NCBI GenBank assembly: GCA_038228695.1
Contig: JBBRPA010000003.1
Coordinates: 1 to 64,000 of the forward strand
Direction: 5' to 3'
Source of the DNA: DASVRZ01 sp038228695
Lineage (GTDB): Bacteria; Verrucomicrobiota; Verrucomicrobiia; Chthoniobacterales; DASVRZ01
Length of the DNA: 64,000 bases
In this document: positions 23,455-32,590 of the stretch, piece by piece
Layout: every line of letters begins with the position of its first letter
Position numbering within the stretch: the stretch's first letter is position 1
The notes under the pieces: model-generated
Database searches by the model: none
What the model saw: only the letters and a program-made list of their open reading frames with translations
Told to the model about the DNA's origin: nothing
Made by a program: the position numbers and the translations under genes

Positions 23455-25668
23455 CTAGCGCTTTCCTAACTTCTTACCCGATTTCTTGCCCTTGCCTCCC
23501 TCTTGGTAACTCACCGGCTGCCGTCGCGGTTCGATTTTGTCGATGCCCGCTCCGGCTTTGAGTTCCATAATCTGGTCGCGCAGGAGTGCGGCTTTTTCGT
23601 ATTCGAGGCTGGCGCTGGCTTCCTGCATTTCGAGTTCTAACTCCCGCAAGACTTCCCCGAGATCGAAGTCGCCGGTCATTTCGCGCAGTGAACTGCTTCC
23701 CTTGTTGTTGCCGCTCTTGAGGATGAGGTGAAGCGATTCTTGAACGGCGCGCTGGACGCTTTTTGGGGTGATCCCGTGCTCTGTGTTATAGGCGATCTGG
23801 CGCGTCCGGCGGTATTCGGTGACGTCGATCAAACGCTGCATCGAGCCTGTAATGGTGTCGGCAAAAAGAATGACCTCGCCGTTGATATGTCGCGCAGCGC
23901 GTCCGGCCGTCTGAATCAGCGAAGTCTGGGAGCGAAGGTAGCCTTCTTTGTCGGCGTCCAGAATGCAAACGAGCGAGACTTCGGGTAAGTCGAGACCTTC
24001 GCGCAAGAGGTTGATGCCGACTAACACATCGAATTCGCCCGCGCGCAGTGCCCGAAGAATTTCCACTCGCTCGATCGTGTCGATGTCGCTGTGTAAATAG
24101 CGAACCTTGATACCTAGATCGCGAAAGTAATCGGAAAGATCTTCTGCCGTCCTTTTGGTTAGAGTAGTCACGAGCACCCGCTCGCCTTTTTCGATGCGGA
24201 CGCGGCAGAGTTCTAGCGTCTCGTCGATCTGCGTCTTGAGTGGGCGGATGGTGATTTGGGGATCTAACAATCCGGTCGGACGGATGATCTGCTCGACGAC
24301 GAGGGGCATGCCGGGTTTGTTGGAGTCGAAGGTGTCTGGCGAAACCGTGCTCGCGCCTTGGGTGGACTCGACCCGTGCCGCTCCGGCGATCACGAAAGGC
24401 ACATCCTCGTCCTGTCCGATGCGGTCGCGTTTATGCGGGACGTATTCTTTGTTGCCAACGACGCTGTTCGTAATTTCGAACTCGGCCGGCGTCGCAGAAA
24501 TGTAGAGAATCTGACCCGTGCGCTCCATGAACTCGGGGAACCGGAGCGGGCGGTTGTCCATCGCGCTGGGCAGACGGAATCCGTAATCGACTAGCACGGA
24601 CTTGCGCGACCGATCGCCCTCATACATGCCACCGACCTGCGGCACGGTGGCGTGACTTTCATCGATGACGACCAGAAAATCGCGCGGAAAAAAATCGAGC
24701 AAGGTTCCAGGTCGCGCTCCCGGTGGGCGACCGGTGAGGTGACGCGAGTAGTTTTCAATACCGGAACAGAAACCCATCTCCTGAATCATTTCGAGATCGT
24801 ATTCCGTGCGCATCTTGAGCCGCTGCGCTTCTAACAATTTTCCCTGCGCTTCAAACCAGACGATGCGTTCGTCCAGTTCCTCGCGGATCGTGGCCTGGGC
24901 GATGCGCAACTTTTCCGCTGGGGTCACAAATTGTTTTGCCGGGAAGATCGTCAGTTTTTTCAGCGACTCCGCGACTGAACCGGTGAGGGGATCGAAGCGC
25001 GAAATACGGTCTATTTCGTCGCCGAAAAATTCAATGCGGAAAGCGTCCTCATCCACGTTCGCCGGATGAACCTCGACGACATCGCCGCGCGCACGGAATT
25101 TGCCGCGGGTAAAGCCGATGTCGTTGCGTTCATAAAGCATGTCCACAAGTTTGGTTAGTAACCCCTCGCGGGAAATCTGCTGGCCGACGTAGAGTTGCGA
25201 GAGCATTTGCGCGTAATCTTCCGGCGATCCCAAACCGTAAATGCACGACACACTGGCGATCACGATCACGTCGCGCCGGGTGAGCAAAGAGCTAGTCGTC
25301 GAGAGGCGCAGACGCTCGATCTCCTCGTTGATCGACGAATCCTTTTCGATGTAAGTATCCGACCGTGGAATGTAAGCTTCGGGTTGATAGTAATCGAAGT
25401 AGGAAACAAAGTATTCCACCGCGTTCTCGGGAAAGAATTGCTTAAACTCGGAGTAAAGCTGTGCGGCCAGCGTTTTGTTGTGCGACATGACCAACGTGGG
25501 GCGGTCGATATTTCGGATGATATTCGCAGCGGTGAAGGTTTTGCCCGAGCCAGTGACGCCGAGTAGGGTCTGATGCCGATTTCCCGACTCAATCGACTGA
25601 GTCAGCTTGGCAATCGCTTGGGCTTGGTCACCTTGTGGCTGATAATCGGAAGCGAGTTGAAAAGGCAT
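23455..25668 (-). CDS. uvrB: UvrABC system protein B (excision repair helicase)
   Basis: UvrB receives damage from UvrA, opens the DNA around the lesion and recruits UvrC. The 737-residue protein has Walker A GVTGSGKTFT, the DYYQPEAYIPRSDTYIEKD block with the beta-hairpin Tyr residues, DEFSH-type motif II as VIDESHATVPQ, and the C-terminal helicase motifs LVGINLLREGLDLPEVSLV and SLIQTAGRAARH. A C-terminal UVR domain (residues about 672-706, with EYEKAALLRDQI) contacts UvrC. After it lies a basic tail of 25 residues ending KSGKKLGKR, which makes the protein longer than usual. It stands alone on the minus strand. Confidence 0.97.
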   Translation of the reverse strand: MPFQLASDYQPQGDQAQAIAKLTQSIESGNRHQTLLGVTGSGKTFTAANIIRNIDRPTLVMSHNKTLAAQLYSEFKQFFPENAVEYFVSYFDYYQPEAYIPRSDTYIEKDSSINEEIERLRLSTTSSLLTRRDVIVIASVSCIYGLGSPEDYAQMLSQLYVGQQISREGLLTKLVDMLYERNDIGFTRGKFRARGDVVEVHPANVDEDAFRIEFFGDEIDRISRFDPLTGSVAESLKKLTIFPAKQFVTPAEKLRIAQATIREELDERIVWFEAQGKLLEAQRLKMRTEYDLEMIQEMGFCSGIENYSRHLTGRPPGARPGTLLDFFPRDFLVVIDESHATVPQVGGMYEGDRSRKSVLVDYGFRLPSAMDNRPLRFPEFMERTGQILYISATPAEFEITNSVVGNKEYVPHKRDRIGQDEDVPFVIAGAARVESTQGASTVSPDTFDSNKPGMPLVVEQIIRPTGLLDPQITIRPLKTQIDETLELCRVRIEKGERVLVTTLTKRTAEDLSDYFRDLGIKVRYLHSDIDTIERVEILRALRAGEFDVLVGINLLREGLDLPEVSLVCILDADKEGYLRSQTSLIQTAGRAARHINGEVILFADTITGSMQRLIDVTEYRRTRQIAYNTEHGITPKSVQRAVQESLHLILKSGNNKGSSSLREMTGDFDLGEVLRELELEMQEASASLEYEKAALLRDQIMELKAGAGIDKIEPRRQPVSYQEGGKGKKSGKKLGKR

Positions 25669-25920
25669 TGGCCCGCGAACCTAACTCGCCGCTCTCGCTC
25701 CGGCAACCGAAGAGGGGATTTCAGCCATCGAAATCGATTCGGCAGGCGAAGGCATTGGCGGATGCGGATTGGCAAGCCCATCTCGGAATTTTTCCAAAAG
25801 CAGGAACCACCCGGGGGGAAGACCCGATGCTAGACTACGTCCGGCGAGATTCCTGCTTGCACAGGAATTGGCGATGAGTGAATGTGGAGATCGATAAAGA
25901 CCCTGTATCGCCTTTAATTT

Positions 25921-26352
25921 ATGAAGAAAAATTTACTTGTTTTGGCCTTCACGATCATCACGGGATTTATAACCACTTCCTTTGCGGGTGACATTATTGT
26001 CGATAAAGTCATCATACTAACTTCACCGATAGCTGATGCTCCTTATTTTATATCCTGTACTGCGATGTATCGGTCCTTTGAATCAAAACCCGTGACTAGT
26101 GCGGGCGCATTTAGAGGTAACGGTTCTGAGTTACCACTCGGTATCACCGTCCCAGATGCAGACGGTTCGAGTTGGATTAAAGTGGAAGTGCGGATCGATA
26201 AACAAAAAGAAAATGTGAGCACTTCCGGGGCTTCAGAGAAGCATACCGCTCTGTTTCAGATAGGTACATCGTCAAGAAATGAAAACAAATTTATCGCTTA
26301 CAAAAACGGAGAACGAGGCTTTGTCTACAAGCTATATTTCCACAAGAAGTGA
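25921..26352 (+). CDS. Secreted hypothetical protein
   Basis: 143 residues. The start MKKNLLVLAFTIITGFITTSFAG is a clear signal peptide with likely cleavage after SFA. The mature part is about 120 residues with alternating strands (DIIVDKVIILTSP, SSWIKVEVRIDKQ, NKFIAYKNGERGFVYKLYF), so probably a small periplasmic or secreted beta protein. I do not recognise a family. Its base composition is AT-richer than both neighbours, suggesting acquisition. It stands alone between uvrB (divergent) and dnaG, and the 250 bases upstream show no clear promoter. Confidence 0.65.
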   Translation: MKKNLLVLAFTIITGFITTSFAGDIIVDKVIILTSPIADAPYFISCTAMYRSFESKPVTSAGAFRGNGSELPLGITVPDADGSSWIKVEVRIDKQKENVSTSGASEKHTALFQIGTSSRNENKFIAYKNGERGFVYKLYFHKK

Positions 26353-26736
26353 ATTCTCTGCCCGGGGTTCTTTAGTGGTCTGTTTAGGGATCTATTTTGG
26401 GGCAGTAAACATTTTTTGACACAGCAGATAAGGTCGTCCTCGCATTTTTTCTTAAGTTGCCAATCGGAGCGGGCGCAAAACTATTAAAGCGGGAGTTGTT
26501 CTACTTGGTTCAGGCAATCTTGGGGATCGGTCGCTTGGGAGATGATTTGCAAATCGTGGATGGATTGACCGATGGAGTCCGGTAACGATGGCGGAGGGAA
26601 CGTGGATGTCGAGCGGTGTCATCTCGATCTAAATTGGCGCCAACTCAAGCTGTGGCTAAGTGCTTGTGAATCACAGAATCGCGAATTTTGGTAACTTATT
26701 TTCCTGCGCTGCGCTACATTCGAGGCCGCTGACTTT
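26353..26736. other. Intergenic region upstream of dnaG
   Basis: No credible gene is seen in these 384 bases. TTGACA occurs at about 26418 without a good -10 at normal spacing. rpsU, often upstream of dnaG in other bacteria, is not here. Confidence 0.5.
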
Positions 26737-28644
26737 ATGGGAATGATTCCTCCAGAGACGATTGAGCAGATCGCTGCCGCAAATGATATTGTGGAGGTGA
26801 TCGGGTCGTATTTTCCAGTGAAGCGAGCGGGGGCGGTCTGGAAGGCGCTCTGTCCGTTTCACAATGAGAAGACGCCGTCGTTTCACATCAATCCGGCGCG
26901 TCAATCGTATCATTGCTTCGGCTGTGGGGCGGGTGGGAGTGTCTTTCGGTTTGTGATGGCGTATGAGAGTCTGGATTTCGTGAGTGCGGTGAAGCGGTTG
27001 GCGGACCGGGCGGGGATCGCGATTGTGGAGCAGCAGATGTCGGCGGAGGACGAAGGGCGGTTGCGATTGCGGAAGCGGTTGCTGGAGTTGCACAAGGAAG
27101 CGGCGGAGTGGTTCCACAAGAATCTGATGCGGACTCCGGCGGCGGGGAAGGCGCGGGATTATTTGAAGGGTAGGGGATTGACGCAGGAGGTGGCGGTGAA
27201 TTGGACGCTGGGGTATGCGCCGGATGCGTGGGATGCGTTTGGGCATTGGGCGGAATCGCGCGGCTTTACCCGGATGGAGATTGCGCGGAGTGGATTGGTG
27301 AGTATGAAGGAAGGTCGCGAGGAGGAGGGGACGGATTATTATGATCGGTTTCGTCACCGGCTGATGTTTCCGATTCGGAATGATTTTGGGGAGGTGATCG
27401 CGTTTTCGGGGCGGGTGTTGGAGGCGGAACAAGGTGAAAACCCAGGGGCAAAGTATGTGAATTCGCCGGAGACGATGTTGTTTACAAAGGGGAATGTGCT
27501 TTTCGGTCTGCACGCAAGTAAGCGGGATTTGATCAATGCGAAGACGGCGATTGTCTGCGAGGGGCAGATTGATTTGATCAGTGCGTTTGAGGCAGGGGTG
27601 CGGAATGTGGTGGCGCCGCAAGGAACGGCGTTTACGGAGCGACAGGCAGCGATGTTGAAGCGGTTTGTGGAGGGAGTGGTGCTGTGTTTCGATGCGGATG
27701 CGGCGGGGGAGAAGGCGGCGGAGCGGTCGCTGGCGGCGTTGCTGGATCAGGGACTGCTGGTGCGGGTGGCGACGATGCCGCCAGGGGAGGACCCGGATTC
27801 TTTGATTCGGAAGCGAGGCGCGGAGGCGTTTCGCGAGATCGTGGACCGCGCACCGGGGTTTTTCGATTTCCAGATTGCACGGCTGCCAGGGAATGCCGAC
27901 GTGCGGGTGCGCCAGCAGTTTGCGCGGAAGATGGGGGAATTTATCGCGCTGGCGAAGGATCCGGTGGTTCGCGAGGATGCGATTGCCAAGACCGTGTCGC
28001 GGATCGGGCTGTTGCGAGAGGATTTCGAGAAATTGATTCCGAAGGTGAGGGCGGTGAGCGGCGCGACTTCGGAGTTGGCGGGGGAGTCTTCGGGTTTGGA
28101 ATTTGAGCCCCCGTCCCATGCGATGCACATGTTGTGTTTGTTCGCTTTGCGGGACACGAACCTCCGCGCCACTATTCAAACCCAGCCTTGGCCAAAGTTG
28201 ATCGACGGCGAGCCTGGCGCAGAAATCTTCGGGAGGATCGTCACTTCCGCAGTGGATGCCGAGAAATCCTCCTCCCTGACCGGATTCCTCGCGTCGCTCG
28301 ATCCTGCTGAGGAGCAGTTTGTGGTAGGTCTGCTGAATGAGCGATTCACGGACGATATGCGGCTCTCGGCCGGAAAGGTTTGGGGCGATTTCTGCCGCGT
28401 TCGGATCAATCGGCAACTGAAACGAATCCAGCAAGCCATGCTCGCGAATGTGGCTTCTGGGGGGGATATCTCTGATTGGAAACAGCAGCAGAACGAGATT
28501 TTGACTCTGCGCGAGCAGTTTGGCGCAGAGTTCATGGAACAACCCGTTCAAGCGGTGAAAAATGGCCTAAAAGAAGTGCTTGACCGGGGAAACGTCCTCA
28601 CTGATGTTTCGCGGCCCTCGGAACCAAGCGAGGACCCTTTCTGA
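26737..28644 (+). CDS. dnaG: DNA primase
   Basis: DnaG synthesises RNA primers at the replication fork. 635 residues: the N-terminal zinc finger has CPFH and CFGCGAGGSVF (residues about 41-66), then the RNA polymerase domain with GYAPDAWD, MFPIRNDFGEVIAFSGRVL, KYVNSPETMLFTKGNVLFG and the TOPRIM metal residues in AIVCEGQIDLIS and LCFDADAAGEKAA. The C-terminal part would contact the helicase. rpoD follows 36 bases later, giving the dnaG-rpoD order of the macromolecular synthesis operon. A long antisense frame over this gene is a shadow of its unusual G-ending codon use, which changes abruptly near 28100. Confidence 0.97.
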   Translation: MGMIPPETIEQIAAANDIVEVIGSYFPVKRAGAVWKALCPFHNEKTPSFHINPARQSYHCFGCGAGGSVFRFVMAYESLDFVSAVKRLADRAGIAIVEQQMSAEDEGRLRLRKRLLELHKEAAEWFHKNLMRTPAAGKARDYLKGRGLTQEVAVNWTLGYAPDAWDAFGHWAESRGFTRMEIARSGLVSMKEGREEEGTDYYDRFRHRLMFPIRNDFGEVIAFSGRVLEAEQGENPGAKYVNSPETMLFTKGNVLFGLHASKRDLINAKTAIVCEGQIDLISAFEAGVRNVVAPQGTAFTERQAAMLKRFVEGVVLCFDADAAGEKAAERSLAALLDQGLLVRVATMPPGEDPDSLIRKRGAEAFREIVDRAPGFFDFQIARLPGNADVRVRQQFARKMGEFIALAKDPVVREDAIAKTVSRIGLLREDFEKLIPKVRAVSGATSELAGESSGLEFEPPSHAMHMLCLFALRDTNLRATIQTQPWPKLIDGEPGAEIFGRIVTSAVDAEKSSSLTGFLASLDPAEEQFVVGLLNERFTDDMRLSAGKVWGDFCRVRINRQLKRIQQAMLANVASGGDISDWKQQQNEILTLREQFGAEFMEQPVQAVKNGLKEVLDRGNVLTDVSRPSEPSEDPF

Positions 28645-28680
28645 TGTGAAAGGTCGTCTGGAATCACTTGTAAACTGGCT

Positions 28681-30894
28681 ATGCCGAACCCCAAATCGAA
28701 GCTGTCAAAGTCCTCCTCGCCAAAGAAAAGTTCGAGTCCAGTTCAGAAGAAAACCAAGCTCTCCAGCAAGTCGCGGGACCGCTTGATTCCTTCTCATCGC
28801 GCTCCTCTGGACGAGCTTGTTTCCAGTGGAAACCATCGCTCAAAACTCGCTGCACGTAAAAAGACCTCGGTCGGTCGGCTCGAATCCGAACTCACTGGCA
28901 AGCCGCGAGCGGTATCCAAACCGGCCAAAGTCGTGAAGGCCGCCAAGCGCTCCACCCCGACGCCCGTTCGAAAAATTTCCGAAATTAAAACCAAGCCTCT
29001 TTTGAAAGTAAAAAACAACCCAATCGTCGCCCCCACCAAACCGAAATCCACCGTCAACCCTGCCAAATCCGCCCCGGCCAAAGCCCCTGCGAAGAATAGC
29101 CCGCCGAAAGCGAAAACTCCGTCTCCGGAACTAATCAAATCGATCAAGGTAACCCGCATCACAAAAGCGGTTACGACCATTACGATTGAGATTCCGGCAG
29201 CATTGAGACCTCCCCAATTAGCTCTTGTGCCTCCTGTGGCCCCGGAAGCACGCGCGGCCTTTGTCGAACACAATCCGGAGACTCAGGACAAGATCCGCGA
29301 ACTCATCAAACTAGCCAAAGAGCAAGGCTACTTGACCTACGAGGATATGAATGATGCGCTGCCCGAGGCCGTCACGAATCCGGATGAACTCGAGGTGATT
29401 TATTCCCGCCTGCGCCTTTTGGAAATCGATCTAATCGATGCGTCTGAAGTGGATCGTTATAAAGACGGAAAGAAGGATCAGGACGACGACAAGGACGAAG
29501 GCAGCCAAGAAGAAGAAAAAGCCGACTCACGACTCGATATCCTCGACGATCCAGTCCGGATGTATCTGAAACAAATGGGGCAGGTCCCACTTTTGACCCG
29601 CGAGCAGGAAGTTGAAATCTCCAAGCGCATCGAAGACGCCGAGGGCATGGTTCAAAAACTGATCAATCGCTTCGGTTTCACGTCCCGCGCCCATCTTGAT
29701 TTGGCCCAGAAACTTCTCGAAGGCCGCGAACGTTTCGACCGTGTGATCCTCGATAAAAAGATCGAGAGCCGCGAGCGTTACATGAAACATTTGCCCCGGC
29801 TGATTCATCAGGTCGAGACTCTCGCCGACGAGGTCGCGGGGCTTTACAAGCGCTACGGCCGCCCCGCAAAGAGCGACGCGAAAAGCGAGAAATCTGCTTT
29901 CTGCAAAGCGCACGAGGCGTTGCAAAAGTTGTATCCTAAATTCTACTTCAAACAGAAGGTCACCGAGGAGTTCGTCCATCAGGCGGAGGAAACCTCACGG
30001 ATGCTGCACCATTTGATGGAGGAAGCCGGCAAACAGGCTCCCAGCGAGGTGCGCACTGACTACAAAGCGAAGCTTAAGGAATTGGAACTTCGTTTATGGC
30101 AGAGTCCGACCCAGTTTGACGCCGAGTATGAGGAACTCAAAAAATGGCTGAAAAAAGCCCTCAAAGCCAAGACTGAAATGGTCGAGGCCAATCTGCGCCT
30201 GGTCATTTCCATTGCCAAGAAATACACCAACCGTGGTCTTTCATTCCTCGATCTGATCCAAGAGGGCAACATGGGCCTGATGAAAGCGGTCGAGAAATTC
30301 GAATATCGTCGCGGTTACAAATTTTCCACTTACGCGACGTGGTGGATTCGTCAGGCCATCACCCGTTCGATCGCGGATCAGGCCCGCACGATTCGCATTC
30401 CGGTGCACATGATCGAGACGATCAACAAACTCATGCGCGTGCAGAAGCAGCTTGTGCAGGATTACGGGCGCGAGCCAAGTCCGGAGGAAGTCGCCGACGA
30501 AATTCAACTGCCGGTCGAACGCGTGCGCGCCGTGCTGAAAATGGCGCAACAGCCGATTTCCCTGCAATCACCCGTTGGCGACGGCGACGAGACGAGCTTC
30601 GGTGATTTCATCGAAGACAAAGGCGCAGAAAATCCGAGTGACATGACCGCGATCGTCCTGCTCAAGGAAAAGATCAAAGACGTTCTCGACACTCTGACTG
30701 AGCGCGAACGGCAAGTCCTCGAACAGCGTTTTGGCTTGGTTGACGGTTACAGCCGCACACTCGAGGAAGTTGGTCGCCAGTTCAAAGTGACCCGCGAACG
30801 CATCCGACAAATTGAGGCCAAGGCCCTGCGGAAAATGCGGCACCCGACCCGTATTCGCCAGCTCGAAGGTTTCCTCGAGGCGAACGAAGTCTAA
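28681..30894 (+). CDS. rpoD: Primary sigma factor (sigma-70) with long basic N-terminal extension
   Basis: 737 residues. The first 150 or so are Lys-, Pro-, Ala- and Ser-rich and probably disordered, unusual at this length. Region 1.1-like sequence follows (NPETQDKIRELIKLAKEQGYLTYEDMND), then an acidic segment (DDDKDEGSQEEEK). Region 1.2 is DDPVRMYLKQMGQVPLL. Region 2 is RLVISIAKKYTNRGLSFLDL, FEYRRGYKFSTYATWWIRQA with the -10-reading residues, and region 4 has TLEEVGRQFKVTRERIRQIE, the -35-reading HTH. So promoters should resemble TTGACA and TATAAT. It is transcribed with dnaG. Confidence 0.97.
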   Translation: MPNPKSKLSKSSSPKKSSSPVQKKTKLSSKSRDRLIPSHRAPLDELVSSGNHRSKLAARKKTSVGRLESELTGKPRAVSKPAKVVKAAKRSTPTPVRKISEIKTKPLLKVKNNPIVAPTKPKSTVNPAKSAPAKAPAKNSPPKAKTPSPELIKSIKVTRITKAVTTITIEIPAALRPPQLALVPPVAPEARAAFVEHNPETQDKIRELIKLAKEQGYLTYEDMNDALPEAVTNPDELEVIYSRLRLLEIDLIDASEVDRYKDGKKDQDDDKDEGSQEEEKADSRLDILDDPVRMYLKQMGQVPLLTREQEVEISKRIEDAEGMVQKLINRFGFTSRAHLDLAQKLLEGRERFDRVILDKKIESRERYMKHLPRLIHQVETLADEVAGLYKRYGRPAKSDAKSEKSAFCKAHEALQKLYPKFYFKQKVTEEFVHQAEETSRMLHHLMEEAGKQAPSEVRTDYKAKLKELELRLWQSPTQFDAEYEELKKWLKKALKAKTEMVEANLRLVISIAKKYTNRGLSFLDLIQEGNMGLMKAVEKFEYRRGYKFSTYATWWIRQAITRSIADQARTIRIPVHMIETINKLMRVQKQLVQDYGREPSPEEVADEIQLPVERVRAVLKMAQQPISLQSPVGDGDETSFGDFIEDKGAENPSDMTAIVLLKEKIKDVLDTLTERERQVLEQRFGLVDGYSRTLEEVGRQFKVTRERIRQIEAKALRKMRHPTRIRQLEGFLEANEV

Positions 30895-30932
30895 CCGTTT
30901 GCGCTCGGCCAAATGTCCGGCGCGGTATTCGC

Positions 30933-31793
30933 ATGAAAACGCTGCGATTGGCCATCACCTTGGGCGATCCTTCGGGAATCGGCCCCGAGATCGTGGATGC
31001 TGCGCTCGATTGGATTCCGGCCAGCGTTAAGATCACCTTGCTTGGCCGAGCTCGTAATCCCGGACAACCGGATCTCGCCGGTGCTCAAGCCTCATGGGAT
31101 GCCCTCGAGGAAGCGGCACAGCTCGCCTTAAATCGGGACGTAGATGCTATCGTGACGGGGCCCGTTTGCAAACATCAGCTTCATAAGATCGGGTATCCGT
31201 TTCCCGGACAGACCGAATTTTTTGGAGCGCGTGCCGAGTCGCCCAATTACGCGATGTGCCTCACGGGCGGCGATCTGACCGTCGCTCTCGTCACCGCCCA
31301 CGTTCCGCTGAAGGAGGTTGTCATCACAAAGGACGAAATCATCCGGGTCGCCCGGTTGCTGGCGGAGCATCTGCGTCAGCGCGGTGTCCGACTGCCTAAC
31401 ATCGCAATCGCTGGGCTCAATCCGCACGCCGGCGAAAACGGCGATCTAGGCTCCGAGGAGCGAGACATTATCGCGCCTGCGGTTGCGGCTCTGCAAACCG
31501 AGCGGAAGGCGCAATTCGCCGGACCATTTTCACCCGACACGATTTTTCACCAAGCAGCGATCCTAAAAAAATGGGATGGGGTGGTTTGCATGTATCACGA
31601 CCAGGGACTGATCCCTTTGAAGCTCCACGCGTTTGACCAAGGCGTGAATGTGACGCTCGGCCTTCCATTCATCCGGACCAGTCCGGACCACGGCACCGCT
31701 TTCGACATCGCAGGCAAGGGAATCGCCCGGCCCCAAAGTATGATCGCGGCGATCCGACTCGCCCTCACGCTCGCCGCCCGAAAAAAACGATGA
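30933..31793 (+). CDS. pdxA: 4-hydroxythreonine-4-phosphate dehydrogenase
   Basis: PdxA oxidises 4-phosphohydroxy-L-threonine in pyridoxal phosphate synthesis. Family blocks are ITLGDPSGIGPEI at the N-terminus, TGPVCKHQLH, FPGQTEFF, VTAHVPLKEV with a metal-binding His, GLNPHAGENGDLGSEE, CMYHDQGLIPLK with the second His, and LPFIRTSPDHGTAFDIAGKG with the third. At 286 residues it is about 40 shorter than usual, with the loss in the segment after LLGRA in the N-terminal domain. The stop overlaps the next start by four bases (ATGA), so the two are co-translated though functionally unrelated. Confidence 0.95.
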   Translation: MKTLRLAITLGDPSGIGPEIVDAALDWIPASVKITLLGRARNPGQPDLAGAQASWDALEEAAQLALNRDVDAIVTGPVCKHQLHKIGYPFPGQTEFFGARAESPNYAMCLTGGDLTVALVTAHVPLKEVVITKDEIIRVARLLAEHLRQRGVRLPNIAIAGLNPHAGENGDLGSEERDIIAPAVAALQTERKAQFAGPFSPDTIFHQAAILKKWDGVVCMYHDQGLIPLKLHAFDQGVNVTLGLPFIRTSPDHGTAFDIAGKGIARPQSMIAAIRLALTLAARKKR

Positions 31794-32590
31794 CTCGTTA
31801 CCTAAAAGTTTTCGACATCGCTCTGCAGAACACCTTCGTCTACCGGTGGAATTTTCTGCTTCGCTCGCTTTTCGGCCTCGTTCCGTTAGCTGGCACGATC
31901 TACATCTGGGGCGCCATTTTTGCCGAACGCAACGCCGCCATCGGCGCTTACAATTACTCGAGCATGATTTTTTATTTCATGCTCATTGTCATCGTCGAGA
32001 GCCTCATCACTCCGACCGAGGATGAATGGCAAATCGCTGCCGACATTCGCGACGGCCAGCTCAATTCGTTTCTCACCAAGCCGATCGACTACCTCGCCTA
32101 CCGACTGAGTTTGTTCGCGGGTTATCGGCTGCTTTATACCGCGGTCACACTTCCGTTTGTTGTCCTAATATTCTGGATTTTGCGGGAACACATCACGCTG
32201 CCGATGCATGGCGTCACCTGGTTGCTGACCGCGATTTCGCTCGTTCTAGCGGCATTGCTCCAGTTTCTCATCGCCTATTCGCTGGCCATGTTTGCCTTTT
32301 GGATTTTGGAAATTTCCACCATCGTTTTCATCTTCTTCAGCTTTGAATACTTCCTCAGTGGGCAGCTTTTTCCGCTCGATATTATGCCGGCGTGGTTTCA
32401 AACCTTCCTCGATTTTCTCCCCTTTAAATACGAACTCTTTTTTCCGATCGCGGTCTTCCTCGAAAAGATGAACCCGACAGCCCTTGCCCGGGGGTTCGTT
32501 CTCCAGATCGGATGGGTTTTAGTGGTCTATCTAACCGCTCGCGTTCTCTGGGCGCGCGGAGTTCGAAAATATTCCGCAGTGGGAGGTTAG
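31790..32590 (+). CDS. ABC-2 family transporter permease
   Basis: 266 residues with about six hydrophobic segments (e.g. SMIFYFMLIVIVESLI, LLTAISLVLAALLQFLIAY, FWILEISTIVFIFFSFEYFL). The middle DIRDGQLNSFLTKPIDYLAYRLSLF is the signature of the ABC-2 permease subfamily (DUF990-like) that usually has two permeases and one ATPase encoded together. Here the companion genes are not adjacent; the gene overlaps pdxA by four bases. The transported substrate is unknown. The last four bases overlap the convergent tgt gene. Confidence 0.85.
   Translation: MTRYLKVFDIALQNTFVYRWNFLLRSLFGLVPLAGTIYIWGAIFAERNAAIGAYNYSSMIFYFMLIVIVESLITPTEDEWQIAADIRDGQLNSFLTKPIDYLAYRLSLFAGYRLLYTAVTLPFVVLIFWILREHITLPMHGVTWLLTAISLVLAALLQFLIAYSLAMFAFWILEISTIVFIFFSFEYFLSGQLFPLDIMPAWFQTFLDFLPFKYELFFPIAVFLEKMNPTALARGFVLQIGWVLVVYLTARVLWARGVRKYSAVGG

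Noticed and set aside
25635..25877. 80-codon plus-strand frame before the secreted hypothetical
   Set aside because: No recognisable motif, overlaps the uvrB start region, and no ribosome binding site.
26671..28551. A 626-codon open frame on the minus strand over dnaG
   Set aside because: It is the antisense of dnaG, rich in Arg, Pro, His and Ser, without motifs; it stays open because of the G-ending codon use of dnaG.
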